The translations under genes and the position numbers were made by a program. From positions 175,606,083-175,670,082 of the forward strand of contig NC_090323.1 of NCBI RefSeq assembly GCF_040869045.1: 64,000 bases of DNA, in the 5' to 3' direction. Below are positions 37,851 through 49,661 of the stretch, one piece after another (position 1 is the first letter of the stretch; every line of letters starts with the position of its first letter). Under the pieces are notes generated by a model. That model was given only the letters and a program-made list of their open reading frames with translations. It was not told the DNA's origin and did no database searches. This DNA is from Eurosta solidaginis. Its lineage: Eukaryota > Arthropoda > Insecta > Diptera > Tephritidae.

Positions 37851-39539
37851 AGTTTTGGAGAAATGCATTACTGTACATATAGCACGTGTCTGCGCGACCA
37901 AAGAAATATATGCCGACTACAAACAAAAGCTAACAAGTAAACAAACAACTGAACGGCCGAACGATTTTAAACAAGGCTTTTATATATGTATGTGTGACAC
38001 TGGAACGTCTCGTATGCAAATAAACCCAGACACGATCGCTATATACATAAGTCTGCAGTACAGAGGGTGGGAGAAACGAAGACACAAATGCATAGCACGA
38101 ATGTTCCATTTTATGATCGCGCCGCAACAAATACCACATGCTGCGGGCATTGCCTACCGACCGCCACCGCGTCCTACTCGCTTTGTCGGTAAAGTTCGCC
38201 TTTTCATACAAAATTGATGAGAACCTGTCGTTTTTCGAACAGCATTGCAATATTTACGCCCAAAACGCCTTACGCTTTGTTTTACATACATTTTTTTTTA
38301 TTTTGCTTCAACTTTGCGACCAACATAAAAGCCAAAAACAGCGTTGGCGGCGGCGGCATATTACCAAAGAGTTGCGCATGCGCGAGCTACTTCTTCATTT
38401 GAATTTAATCGTATTTTATTGTAAGTTAACTTTGTACAATAAATGAAATGACGGCTGCGCTAAATGCAGCCAAAGAATTATTTTCTGAAGAAAAATGCAG
38501 CTTTATATTATTTTTTTTTATAAATTTATGTTTGCTTGAATTTGCATATATATATGTACTGCCTGTTGTTTTATTGATATGGTAATTTTTTTTTCAGTTT
38601 TACTTGCCCATTCGCTTAGATAAGCGTTAAAACTTGGCTTTCAATGGTAAAGGCGGTAAATTTATTAATTTGACAAGGCAACAGCGGGTGTCAGAGATCA
38701 AACGCTGCGGTTTTTTGTACCTTATTGTGTGCGCGTGCGTGCTACTTGTGTGATTGGGTGTATGCGTGTGTATGTGTGTAAACAAGCTAAGCATGCGCGC
38801 ATTTGAGCGTTTCAGCTACTGTGCGGCTTTCCATAAAAGTGGACCTGTGCATATGTGTAACAAGTTGTGTGTGTATTTTGGGTGCAACTGAATGATTTAC
38901 GTAGCAAGATTTGAAAAAAGGTTACAAATGCATTGATATATGAGATAGAGATATATCTAGAACAGTGTGGTTGTGGTATAGTTTTAGGCGTTGATTAGAA
39001 CGTTTGTCTTAATGAGTTTATTAAGATTTGGCACACTAAAGATAAAAATTTTGATTTATGAAGGTAACGGAAAAAAAGTCAAAGATCGTTCGACTCGTCG
39101 GCATTCGACATCGTCAGCCCTACTGCAACGTAAAAGTACCAAAAATCTTGGGATTACGCTATCTGGGGACAATGACTGATCGCCTGGCTGAATGGCTGGT
39201 TACTGTATTTTCAGTTAGAGAACGAAAATATTTCCTACAGCGAAAAACAGCACAATCTTAGAGGTCGGCTTCAGTGCCCGAACTGACAACCTTCGGCATA
39301 AGATATCACCATCTAATAGTTGAGACAATTTTTGAATAAAGAAACAAACATTTTGGCACCACTCGGCTCGATTACTAAAAATTTCTTATAATCTAAGCCT
39401 GCGTATGTTGTCTATGAATTATGCATTTTTTATGTTAAGAAAACAATTGTTTGCGCTATATTTTGAGAGAATATTCAGATTACTGGACGATTCCCATACA
39501 AAATAGGAGACTTTCTTATTTAATTAAAAAAATAAAGTT

Positions 39540-41310
39540 GTTGATGTACAATTTCATTTCGATCTCGAAACCCTTTTCAAAACGTCAAAATAACAAAAAA
39601 ACTTCCATAAATTATGAAAAAAAAAAATTTAGAAATTTTCATGAAATCGAATTTTCGAAAACATTTTCGGAATTCGAAAAATTATAATAAAGCTAATAAA
39701 GTTCGTAAAAAAATTGCCGTCAATTCTTTGCTCGCAGTTGTATTTATAGTACTTTTCATATGTTTTCCAAAAAGTAAATTTTTAAAACTAAAGAAATGTT
39801 AATCAGCAAAATTGTAATAAAAAAAAATTTCGGTAGTATTTTGAAAGATACAAAAGGATTTGGCTCCGAAAAACTTTAAGCTTCGACTTTGGGGACAGAC
39901 TTTCTTAAGAAAAAATCAGTTTTATGTAACAAAAGCTACCGAGTTCGAAATATTTTCGAAAAACTTCGAAAATTTAAAGTCAATTTTCTTAAATTCTTAG
40001 TAATAATTTGAAAATATTCATGAAGATTTTTAAGTTATATAATTTTCGAATTTTTTCGAAAAAGTTTTCGGCATTGGGAACTTAGTAAAATACATATAAA
40101 GCTTTTAAACAAATTTCCTCCTATTTTTATACCCGTAGGCATTGCCTTTTTAATTTTTTCGCATGTTTTCAAAAATTAAATATTTAAAACCTTTACAAAT
40201 TTGCGAACTCTTTTTGAAAACATTTAGCCACATTTTTTTGTAGAATTCAACACTTTTTTAAATTGAAAAAAAAAAATGAATGCGAATTGCTTATAGATTT
40301 ATAAGATTTTCTCAAATTTTCGATTTGGGTTTTTGTTTATATTTTTTCCATTTTTTCTATTTTCTTCATAATTGATAAGATAATTATTTTTTCTTAATTT
40401 TGAACTGCTAAACAAAATTTCATTCATAGGAGAATAAATAGCCACTTCTTTATTAAAAACTTCTGGAGTTTTTTCGAAAACGCTTTCTAAATTGAATTTT
40501 CGGAAATAAAAAAAATTTGAATTTAATTTGAAAAAAAGTTTTGTTGCTATTTTTTACTCGAAAATTTGTATGGTGTTATTTTATTTCGTTTTTTTTTGCT
40601 ATTTTCTTCTTTTTACTTTTTTGGAGAAAAAACATTTTGCTTATTGCAGGAGAACAGCAAATTTTCTTTTTCTAAAAATTATGAAACGTTTTTCGAAAAT
40701 GTTTTTTAAAAATTAAAAAAAAAAATGTAATCAATTTTTTTTAAATAAATTTGCTCTAACTTCTTTCAAAAAATCTCGTTTTACGAAAATATTTTCAAAA
40801 TTGCCTTAAAAAGTTTTCAAAAAAATAACTAACCAATTTTATAATAAAATTTATGAATTTTTTTAATTGAGGTGAATTTTGTGCATGTTTACCAAACAAA
40901 AAATTTTTAAAAATTAAGTTTTTCGAAGTTTTTCAAAAACGTATTCAGGTGGATTTATAAATTTTTCCTTAAAATTCTTAAAAACTTCAAGTTAAAAAAC
41001 ATACAGATTTTTCAAAACTTCACATTTTTTCGAAAACGTTTGCAAGACTGACTGATATATTTTTCGAAAAAAAAAGCATATAATTTGTAAAAAAATTTGC
41101 TGTTATTATTTACTGGTAGGTGTGTTTACAAATTTATTAACATATTTTCTAGAAATATAAAATTCAAAAAAATTAATAGTTGTACTAAAAAAACTTCCAA
41201 GAAATGAAATAAAAATTTGCAAAAATTAATGCAGATTTTCAAACCATCTCAAATTTTCGAATTTCTTCGGAAATAATTTTTTTAAATTTTCTTACATTTT
41301 TTCCGAAAAA
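39540..41310. repeat. AT-rich field with recurring TTTTCGAAAA words
   Basis: At least ten palindromic or near-palindromic TTTTCGAAAA-type words occur in 1.8 kb, within poly-A and poly-T tracts. There are no open frames of interest. Probably an old decayed AT-rich satellite or expansion field. Confidence 0.45.
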
Positions 41311-41970
41311 AAAAAACAATACAACTTATAGAATTCGAAAAAAAAACTATGCCATAATTTGAATAAAAACTTACCTTTTGCCTCGTCCTTGCAGCATCTT
41401 CAGCCGTACAACAGTTATCTAACATATGCCGTTTTGTGTTTGTTGTATTTGTGATAGCCGTTGGTAATTTATTGTTGTGGTAGAATGTTGATTTATCCAT
41501 TTTGAGCGCAGTTTTTTAATTTTAATAATTTTGCTTAGGCATGAAATAATGACACTTTGTCTATACTAAGCATTTCAAAAAAAAAAAAAACTATATATAT
41601 ATTTTCTAAACACAACTCTGAGTATTTACGCAATTCCGCTATTTTATTGTTGCTCTTTTTTAACACTTATTTGTGCGCTGTTAGAAGTTTTAAGTACACA
41701 GCTTCACACAAGTTTTAAGTATTTTAGTTACTATTTTGATATTGATTTATGATTTTTTTAGCAACGCCAACATAAATAAATTATTTAAACTTCGTTGTTC
41801 TTAAATAAACTTTTTGTTTTAATTATATTTGTTCTTTTCAAAAAAATAATGTAAACCCTAGTTTGGTTTTTTTTTTGAATTTTCAAAAATCTTATAACAA
41901 TTTGAGACACGATTTCGTTACACGTCCGTTTGCATTGAGCGTTCGTCGCGTAATGCTAAAGGTGAACGCA

Positions 41971-42000
41971 AATAAAAGGCTACGTAACGTTTGTATCAGT
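41971..42000 (+). promoter_or_regulatory. Possible core promoter: TATA-like box plus initiator
   Basis: AATAAAAGG at 41971-41979 is followed at 41996-42000 by TCAGT, a match to the fly initiator, giving about 27 bp from box to start. The following 150 bp are CAG- and CAA-rich, as in many fly 5' leaders. No downstream promoter element and no adjacent coding exon were found, so the match may be chance. Confidence 0.25.
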
Positions 42001-43236
42001 GAACAAGGTTGTTGAGTTGTAGAAGAATAAACAGCAGCAGCAAGAGCAACAACAGCCGTCACTGCCACTGGCTGTGTTTACCTCTTGTGTGTGCCGTTCG
42101 TGTGATCTGACCGACAACCAAGATCACAAATAACAACAAAACCAACAACAAACGACCCGCATATTACGACGTAGGCCCAATTTTGTGGCAGCTGCGTCGT
42201 GCGACTCCGCATGTGGTTCCACCAATGTCATTTGTTTTTTGGTTAACTACTACCAACGCATATTTGGTACGATCTGTTGAATAAGTTTAACATCACTCAC
42301 TCTCGCTTATTCACTCTCTTAACTCTCGTGCTCTTACTGAACAGAGAACTCGCTTAAATAAACAACTTGTTTGCGAGCGCATTTCTTATCAATTGATGAT
42401 TTGTTGATTTGCTCTTCACCAACATTATCAAAGCAAAGGAAATTCATATCACATTTTCCATGCTCTGCGTTTCTTATCGCATTTTGACGTTTTGGTGTTT
42501 GTGTTTTTGTAAAAGTGCATAGGTTTTTGTTGTTTGTTTTCTGTGTAGACTCTTTGATTGTTTATGTTCGTTTGCGCATAGTATTTTTGTACGATCGTAT
42601 GCATATAAGTACACACACACACGAAGCGATCTTGCATGCCAAAAACAGAAATAAAGCGGCGATTTTGTTTAGAATATGATAAACAATAACAAAACTAATA
42701 ATGATACATGAATGAGGCAAAATACAGAAAATGCTACATACTCCAAAATGAGAAAAGTAATCAACTGAATTTGAGCATTTCTCTTTGCTTGTTATTGTGA
42801 CTCTGTGGATCTAGTAAGCTATCTGCACTTATGCGGGAAATGGGCTATAATTTTAAAACGAATTTTAATAATTTGTGGTTCACAAGTACTGAGCTTAAAC
42901 TGCTGTCTATAAATTCCTAGAAATGAAAAACAATGTAACAACAAGCTTCGAAAGAGGTTTCTCTTTTTTATGATGACCCCAGCAAACCTTTAAGTACTTT
43001 GCTCTGAGGCTCCAGATGCTCACAACACTGAGGAAATAAAGACAAAGATCAACTGACTAATTTTTAGTGGTGCCGAACTTTGCTTGGCAAATGCCGTAGC
43101 AGAGTTGGAAGAAAACATATGGCGGACCTACACTAAATTTTAGTGATAATTGAATTTGAAAATTCCATTAAAAATTTGGTAGCGAAGAAATTTGGTGCTA
43201 GTGGAATTGAAAATTTAATACACAGTGACCAACTAT

Positions 43237-43385
43237 GTCTGGTACTATTAAATCGTACCCGAAATGGTCTTGCCTGCACCTTAATGGTGCCGGAATGTAC
43301 AGGATCTATGTCCGGCAAAGGACCATCAACATGGATAACATTCCTCAAAATTTATCGCTACATCAAACAAATGACTGATACGAGT
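43237..43385 (+). mobile_element. CAA-tailed SINE family, 5'-truncated copy
   Basis: It contains CTTAATGGTGCCGGAATGTA, CAGGATCTATGTCCGGCAAAGG, ACCATCAACATGG and the end TTATCGCTACATCAAACAAATGA. This is the same order as the reverse complements of 51182-51505 and 63506-63790. Confidence 0.7.
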
Positions 43386-44543
43386 TATCAGAAACTATTG
43401 TGGAGGCTACAAAAACAAAGATTAGGCATTATACGACCAATCTACAGCAATACAAAATTGATATAGATAACCTGAAGGCCCTCCTGAACGAGGAGAATAT
43501 TGACAATAGTTTTATTCGAGAGCACTAGAAAAGCAACCATGGCGCTTAGCAGTAGTCAAGCTGAAAGACGAAAGTTACCATAAGTTTTATGTAGTATGGG
43601 CTTTCATGGCCAATGATATCGATGCCACTCCTCCCAAGCTGAAATGTTTCATATTTAACAATGCTATTTCTAGATACAGAACTACCAATGATATAAGTAA
43701 GTATTATTTTCATTACAAATTAAAATCTTGTTTAAATACTTGTAATAAAGGGATTAAGCCTACTTTTATCTTTCTATGTTTGGAAATATTCAATTAATGA
43801 GAAGACGTGCTGGATAACACATGCACCTCGGACGATTTTTCGGCGTTGGTGGGAAATGTGCAGTTGTCGAACCAACTTTCTGACCACTCTTGAATTCTTT
43901 TCAATATAAAGATCTGGCCAGCTTCTCTGCTGTAAAAACCCCAAAATATTTTAGAATAATTAGGTTTAAACTATTTAATAGTTAATATATTAGTAAGTGC
44001 GAAAATCCCGTCTTTAGTGGAGCGGCGAACTCACGAAGATAAACTCAAAAGCACTCCAGGTTTAATAGCAGCCAAACAATGTGGCACCGAAGTATAAAAA
44101 CAAGGCTGTAAATATGGACCCGTCGTCATATTCCTTTAAGCTCGTCGATAGAAAACAGCTGAGAATATTTGAAACTAAGCAAGATACTGCCCAGAGAACA
44201 TCACAATGACGATTTGGAGGAGGAAGGAGGTTTGGATGAAATCTGCTGAGGACTTGCTAAACAACTTCTCAAACATTAATTTCACTGATTGTTATAGGTC
44301 TTCAGCTAATCAGACCCTTAAGATATTCAATTTATTACGCTCTTATGTCTTGAGAATATTTCACAAGCCAATTGAGAATTATAAGCGCACTCAACAGAAA
44401 GTGAAAAAAAGAAAAATAATGTTTAATTTACAACTAACCAACCCTGATGGCCAGAGCTTGTAATTCTCTGCAAGGAAAGGTTGGAGAAGGTTTTGAAGAG
44501 GCTTATCTTGTTTTGTTGATTTTCCGTCAGGGTGGATATATGA

Positions 44544-44708
44544 TGTATATTGGAACGATTTTTCGTCACCCTTATCAAATTTGGTTTTGAGACAAACCGG
44601 TTGTGCCATCATCACTGTCGGTTTGGTTCTGATGATGGCACAACGCCGAAACCGGTTTGTCTCAAAACCAAATTTGACAAGGGACGACGGAAAATCGTTC
44701 CAATATAC
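44544..44708. repeat. 165-bp palindrome
   Basis: The left arm 44544-44614 and right arm 44630-44708 are reverse complements with one 6-7 base insertion and few mismatches (ATTGGAACGATTTT...GAGACAAACCGG on one side, its complement on the other). They are separated by 15 bases. It may be a fold-back duplication of one 70-bp piece. Confidence 0.85.
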
Positions 44709-47116
44709 ATCGTTTTGAAGAGCCTTTAAGATATCCTCATTTAAGGTCAGTCCTAATGCAATCTTTTCATGAAAGGTGAAACAAATGTACACGAAATACC
44801 TTTGAACTATTAATAACTTTCGTTTTAAGAATATTTCAAGTTTCCTTATTCATTTCTGCCGTAAATCATATAACCAGCCTTAAGCACTGATCAGCTTCAT
44901 AACGGTCATAGAGGTCACTGGTAAATGATATGAGGTGCCTAAGGGCCCAGTGGAGCTAACTGGATGTAAAGTGACGTCAGATAGGTTCACTGCATCGGCA
45001 AACGGTGCACAAATGTCAGGTAATGAGAGGATTGATGAATGGTGAGGCGATGTTCATTAGCCAATGGTTCGGTAAGCCAGCGCCTAATTAGCAGGAGTAT
45101 CGCTATCTTTGGTTCAATGTAGTTCAACGTGTGGTTTATGAATGCCAAATAACAAATCGTAGTTTACGTTCGTGCACAGTTTCCTGGCATATCAAAAAAA
45201 AAAAAAAAGGCGTGAGTGCCTAGCACTTGTGATATTCGATGTGTAAACATACAGGCGTACGTCTGTTTTTAAATTCAGTAGAGTTCGTCCAGGTGTGAAG
45301 ATAAATCACAATAGTAATCTTAAGTAATCGTAAGTAATCTTACTACGAGAAACAAAAATGTTCGGGCTTTTTGAGAAGAGCTTTGTTTACTTCTTATTGC
45401 TAAATCGCTAACATGATTTATGGTTTTATCCTCGACTTACTGGACAAAAAATTATTATCGTCCAGTTATCATACTGATATCCGCTCGTCTTGGCCGCGTT
45501 TTTGGCGTTTATCCTGCCCGGTCTGCTTTAAGTTTACTTGCTTAACATCCCTTATACGAACCAATGCTAAGATGGGACTTTTAATTTTATTTTTCTCACT
45601 TACCCGCTAAACTTAAAATCTTTAAACAGTCTGCCGCTATGCTTCGCTTCTATCTCGCATAAATATAAGCTTTAAGTAAATTTGAAAAAATCTGCTACTG
45701 TTTGCCTTTACCACTCAACCTCTGAAACAGCAACATGCGATTAGCCTGTGTGGAACAATTAGCGGCAAAACGACAAACGACAAAAAGGCGGCAAATGCAA
45801 AAGTCAATGATAAAATCATGTTTCACAATAAATATTATAATCCCACTCTTTTGGCTACTTGTTAATATCCATATTACCGCTGCTGTTATCTGCACCACTG
45901 ATCTGCTTAATCGAATGCCAAAATTGCTTCTGGTTTTACCGATTAATTTTACCTTCATTATTTATTATTGTTGGTATATTGCCCTTTTCACATTTGCGTT
46001 TTGTTTACTTTTTTTGAAGGGGATTTGTTGTTTTTGTTTTGGGTTTTTGCGCGTAATTTTTTTTTGTACTTTTTGTTAATTTTGAATTTCTTTGTGCGCT
46101 TGATTGCTTAACATTAACTTTTAGGATATTATCGCTCATGTTGGGAATTCGAGTTCGTTGCTTGAGTCTTTTGTAATTTTGTATTGGTTTGCTCTATCAC
46201 TCGATATTTTTCGCTAACTACCGCCTTCGTTATTTCAGTACAAATTTATGTTTATGGCTAAGTTGTGTTTGCTTTTGTGTTTGCATGTATCAATGTATGT
46301 AGATATGTGTGTATTTAAGTTGTATTTATTGCTATTATTTTAGCTGCTGTAGTTATTCTGTTGACAGCTGAGACTTTTAGCGGTTGAAGAGTCTCACAAT
46401 CAAATAATAATTCCCTAATTTGTTGCACGCAATTGTCTTATTGCTATACTAGTTTAAGGGATTAGAGACACTTTGAGAATTTAAAATGAAGGTAAATTGA
46501 AATTGTTGTTCCATAATTAAAAAAATGTTTCTTATTATAAACTTTTTTGTTTGTTTTAGTTGTCTCCCTGCAGCTATTGGATCTGTTCTGCGTTTCGCCT
46601 TCATGGTCACAATTAACCGTTCCGTGTTCAAAATTTCTTGTCAAGCAAAATAAAAAAATTATAATAAAAATGAAGATTTATCTAGGCTTTGTTATTTGCC
46701 GACATTTTGCCGTTTTCTCAATAGACCAAAAGATCAAAATCTCAGATAGTAAAAAATTAAATTTGTTATAAAATTCTTTGATTTGGGTACATTTTTCAGA
46801 CTGATAGTTAGCTATTTAATGTAATGCCTTATTGTTTGGACGGGTTTAATTTTATTGTAAACAATTTATTCATGCGCGAGAAGGGTTTAAACTTTAAAGA
46901 AAAAGGAAAACATTTTGAAGGAAGAAAGGCGTGAGTACCAAGTACGTATAAAAACAAATTTTTTTAAGTTAACTAGAGCTCGCCCAAAGGTTGACGTCAA
47001 ACCACAAAAGTCGTAACTTTACTAAAAGCAAATAATTCCGAGAGTTTTGACAAGATATTGGTAACAACCGATACTGAAAAGCTATTGCTTTACATACTAG
47101 TTCTTACTAGGGCAAA

Positions 47117-47148
<32 letters not shown>

Positions 47149-48100
47149 GTTAGACTTCAAATTATTTCGGAGTTTAAGCTAGGCAACATGATAAGGCATA
47201 CGAAAGTGATAAAAAAATTAATTGGAAATTCCACATTACAACTGCGTTATGTAATGCCCCTAAGCTTAGTATCTCACGGAACTTTGAAGTGTCTATTGTG
47301 GACAGAACCCACTGGGAAACGAGGACGGAAGAACGGGAGCTGGCATCTTTCTTCAAGAAATCGATACCAATTTGATGCAATACAAGGTATTACAATGAGC
47401 AGCACTGTAAAATCTTGATAAATTTCGTTTAAATAAGGGTACATTTTTTGTTCCATTTCTAGCATTAACTGAAAGGAACAGCGACGCCCCATTTCAGCTT
47501 TTTTCAATGACTGTTTCTCCTCTGTGGTAAATATCAGACAAATGAAGTACAAGAAGCACAAACCAAAAAAACCAACTCAATTTAAAGCACGAAATTAATT
47601 TAAGATTTCAATGTAATTTGACTCGAAATGAGGTGACATAACATCAATGCGGTTTTATATGATGTGGTGTATATGATAAAATTACATTTCCCAATGTGAT
47701 GATGCTATCTTATCAAATATGACATGATTTTACTTATTCATGTTATTTTAAACGAGATGTGTTTGGATAGGGGGGGGGGGAGTATGGGGTTTGTCCTGGG
47801 TACTGATTTACATACATTATGTGATATGATATCATATAGTGCATCGATGATTTTATCAGATCTTATCTGCTTTGATATCGATATTTCTGACTTGAATTCC
47901 TGTGTAATGTTGGTAAAATAGTTGAAGTTTGTATCACCCATTATACAACTATACTCATATATATGCATATGTACGTTTGTAAGTATGTATAGCTGCAAAT
48001 AAGTGTAAGCGAATAGGTGTTCAGGCACGTAAACTCTTTTATACTTCCGTTAAGATTGAATTGTTACGCTCTGTGGGTTAATGTGTGGCAAAAAACACAA

Positions 48101-48132
48101 GCGAGAGAGAGAGAAAGAAAGAGAGCGAGAGA
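48101..48132. promoter_or_regulatory. GAGA tract, possible GAGA-factor site
   Basis: GCGAGAGAGAGAGAAAGAAAGAGAGCGAGAGA is a purine tract with several overlapping GAGAG cores, the preferred site of the fly GAGA factor. It lies 130-160 bp before a short acidic open frame with a splice-donor-like end. Function is unproven; it may be a plain microsatellite. Confidence 0.3.
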
Positions 48133-48260
48133 CTATTAAGAGTGCCTCCAGAAATTGGAAGGTTGGCGGCATCACTTTGATGCGGCCAAGATCAAAGGTG
48201 CCGACTGTTTACATAATAGTGGCCTTTGAAACGGAACAATAGAATGCCAGGATCAAAGAG

Positions 48261-48353
48261 ATGCCGCACACTGGTGATGATGATGACGACGGTGATGGCG
48301 ATAGCGATAGCAATGACGATGACGATCAGCAGTTAACAGCGCAACAAAGGTAA
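48261..48353 (+). other. Short acidic open frame ending at a splice-donor-like site
   Basis: ATG at 48261 opens 30 codons: MPHTG followed by a run of Asp with a few Gly, Ser and Asn, then QQLTAQQR and TAA. The last bases before the stop, CAAAG|GTAAAA (GT at 48350-48351), look like a splice donor, so this could be a first coding exon behind the GAGA tract. Equally, it may be a GATGAC-type microsatellite that happens to be open. Confidence 0.2.
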
Positions 48354-48514
48354 AAGCAATTCACAACACAAAAAAAAAAAAATATCAGAAAACTAAAAAA
48401 TGTGGATAAAATAAATGAACAGCTGAAAGTTTTTGTATACAGATATACAGATATATAAGAATTTGTATTAAGGCTGCTAAGTTTTAACTAATTATAAATT
48501 TTTTAATATTTTAA

Positions 48515-49552
48515 TCTATATATATAAAAATGAATGTCCGTTTGCGTGAGGCTTATAGAATCATAAACTATCCGCTCGATTTTGTTCAAACTTTCAAATA
48601 AGTTGCGTATACCTCACGCGGTGGTTTGCACATAGGTTTTGTTGCGATCGACGCACAGGGTCTCGAGATATAGGCCAAAACGTGGACCCGGGTACCCCTA
48701 GAATGTATAGAATATGGATATCAAATGAAATCTGTTGATGAGTGCTTTAGTAGAGGGTAATTTTCATACCCCTGGGTGACTAGGGTCTCCAGATATAGGC
48801 CAAAATGTGGATAGGGTAGCACTAGGATGTGTTTTTACATTATGGGTATCAAATTGAAGCTGTTGATGTGTGATTTAGTACAGAGTAAGTTTTACACCGC
48901 TGGGTGACTAGGGCCTCGAGATATAGGCCAAAACTTGGACCCGGATACCCCCAGAATGTGCACGTATTATGGATGTCGAATGAAAGCTGTTGCTAAGAGC
49001 TGATATTCGATTTAGTCGCATCAACCTGGCAAAACTGATAAATATGCATGCGAAGCCGAAATAAAGGCATGAATTAATAATACCCACATACATATTTACA
49101 TACGTCCTATTCGATTTGCCTGAAATTTGCTATATAAATTTGCCTATATTAGTATTTATGATGTTTTTTTCCGGGAAGTAGACCGGAGACGGACTGGGCT
49201 GGGATTAGGACTAGGACTGGGACTGAGACTGAGACTGAGACTCGGAGTGGGACTGGGACTCAGACTTGGAATGGGACTGGAACAAAATACATACCCTCTG
49301 GGACTGGCAATAAGAGATGAAGAATAATGAGAAAAACTAGAGAGAAGAGAAAAAAGAGAAGGCGAAGGAGACTGAGAAAGAGATAGAATGGGACTAAGAT
49401 GGAGACAGATGAAGCGAAAAAGACTGAGGGAGGAGTGAATACAAAGATTAGGAAAGTGTAGAGGGGGAGGGCAGAGTTAGACAGAAAAAGCTTATTAAAT
49501 TGAATGCAGAGAGACCAAATTTAGGGCAAAACAACGTCTGCCGGGTCTGCTA
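48515..49552 (+). mobile_element. Non-autonomous Helitron
   Basis: It begins TCTATATATATAAAAATGAATGTCCG directly after an A and ends CTGCTAG followed by T, which are the termini (5' TC, 3' CTRR, A|T target) of canonical Helitrons. A clear 3' hairpin is not evident. Inside, about three copies of a ~126-bp unit (TCGAGATATAGGCCAAAA at about 48661, 48788 and 48913) are followed by a GGGACT-type minisatellite (49189-49284) and a GAGA-rich tail. There is no Rep/helicase coding. The minisatellite makes an open frame of Gly-Leu and Arg-Leu pairs that is not a gene. Confidence 0.65.
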
Positions 49553-49661
49553 GTAATTAATAATGTAAAAAAAAACAGCCAAAAATAAATCAGCCGCAGA
49601 GATAGAATTTGATAATTTAAAACTATTTTTCGTTTAAGCAGTGTCAAATCACGCCAGCCAT

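Larger units (their letters stand above)
36811..43236. other. Unassigned, largely AT-rich stretch
   Basis: No supported gene. Frames of up to 139 codons at 37.2-38.45 kb overlap one another on both strands and carry no recognisable domain. Included landmarks (duplication at 37.4-37.85 kb, TTTTCGAAAA field at 39.5-41.3 kb, promoter-like pair at 41.97 kb) are listed separately. A CTCTC-rich patch lies at 42295-42335. Confidence 0.45.
43386..48514. other. Unassigned stretch, no supported gene
   Basis: Frames of 60-133 codons (for example 44206-44463, 45735-46079, 44391-44792 minus) have no recognisable domain; the last runs through the palindrome at 44544-44708. A run of ten Gs lies at 47771-47780. 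Near 47.94-48.35 kb the composition changes (GAGA tract, acidic short frame), listed separately. Confidence 0.45.

Noticed and set aside
37315..38250. Frames of 106-139 codons as genes
   Set aside because: Overlapping on both strands and running through the repeat at 37.4-37.85 kb; no domain or conserved motif.
44391..44792. A 133-codon minus-strand frame as a protein gene
   Set aside because: Its length is due to reading through the palindrome at 44544-44708.
49127..49327. A 66-codon Gly-Leu/Arg-Leu repeat protein
   Set aside because: It is the translation of the GGGACT minisatellite within a Helitron.
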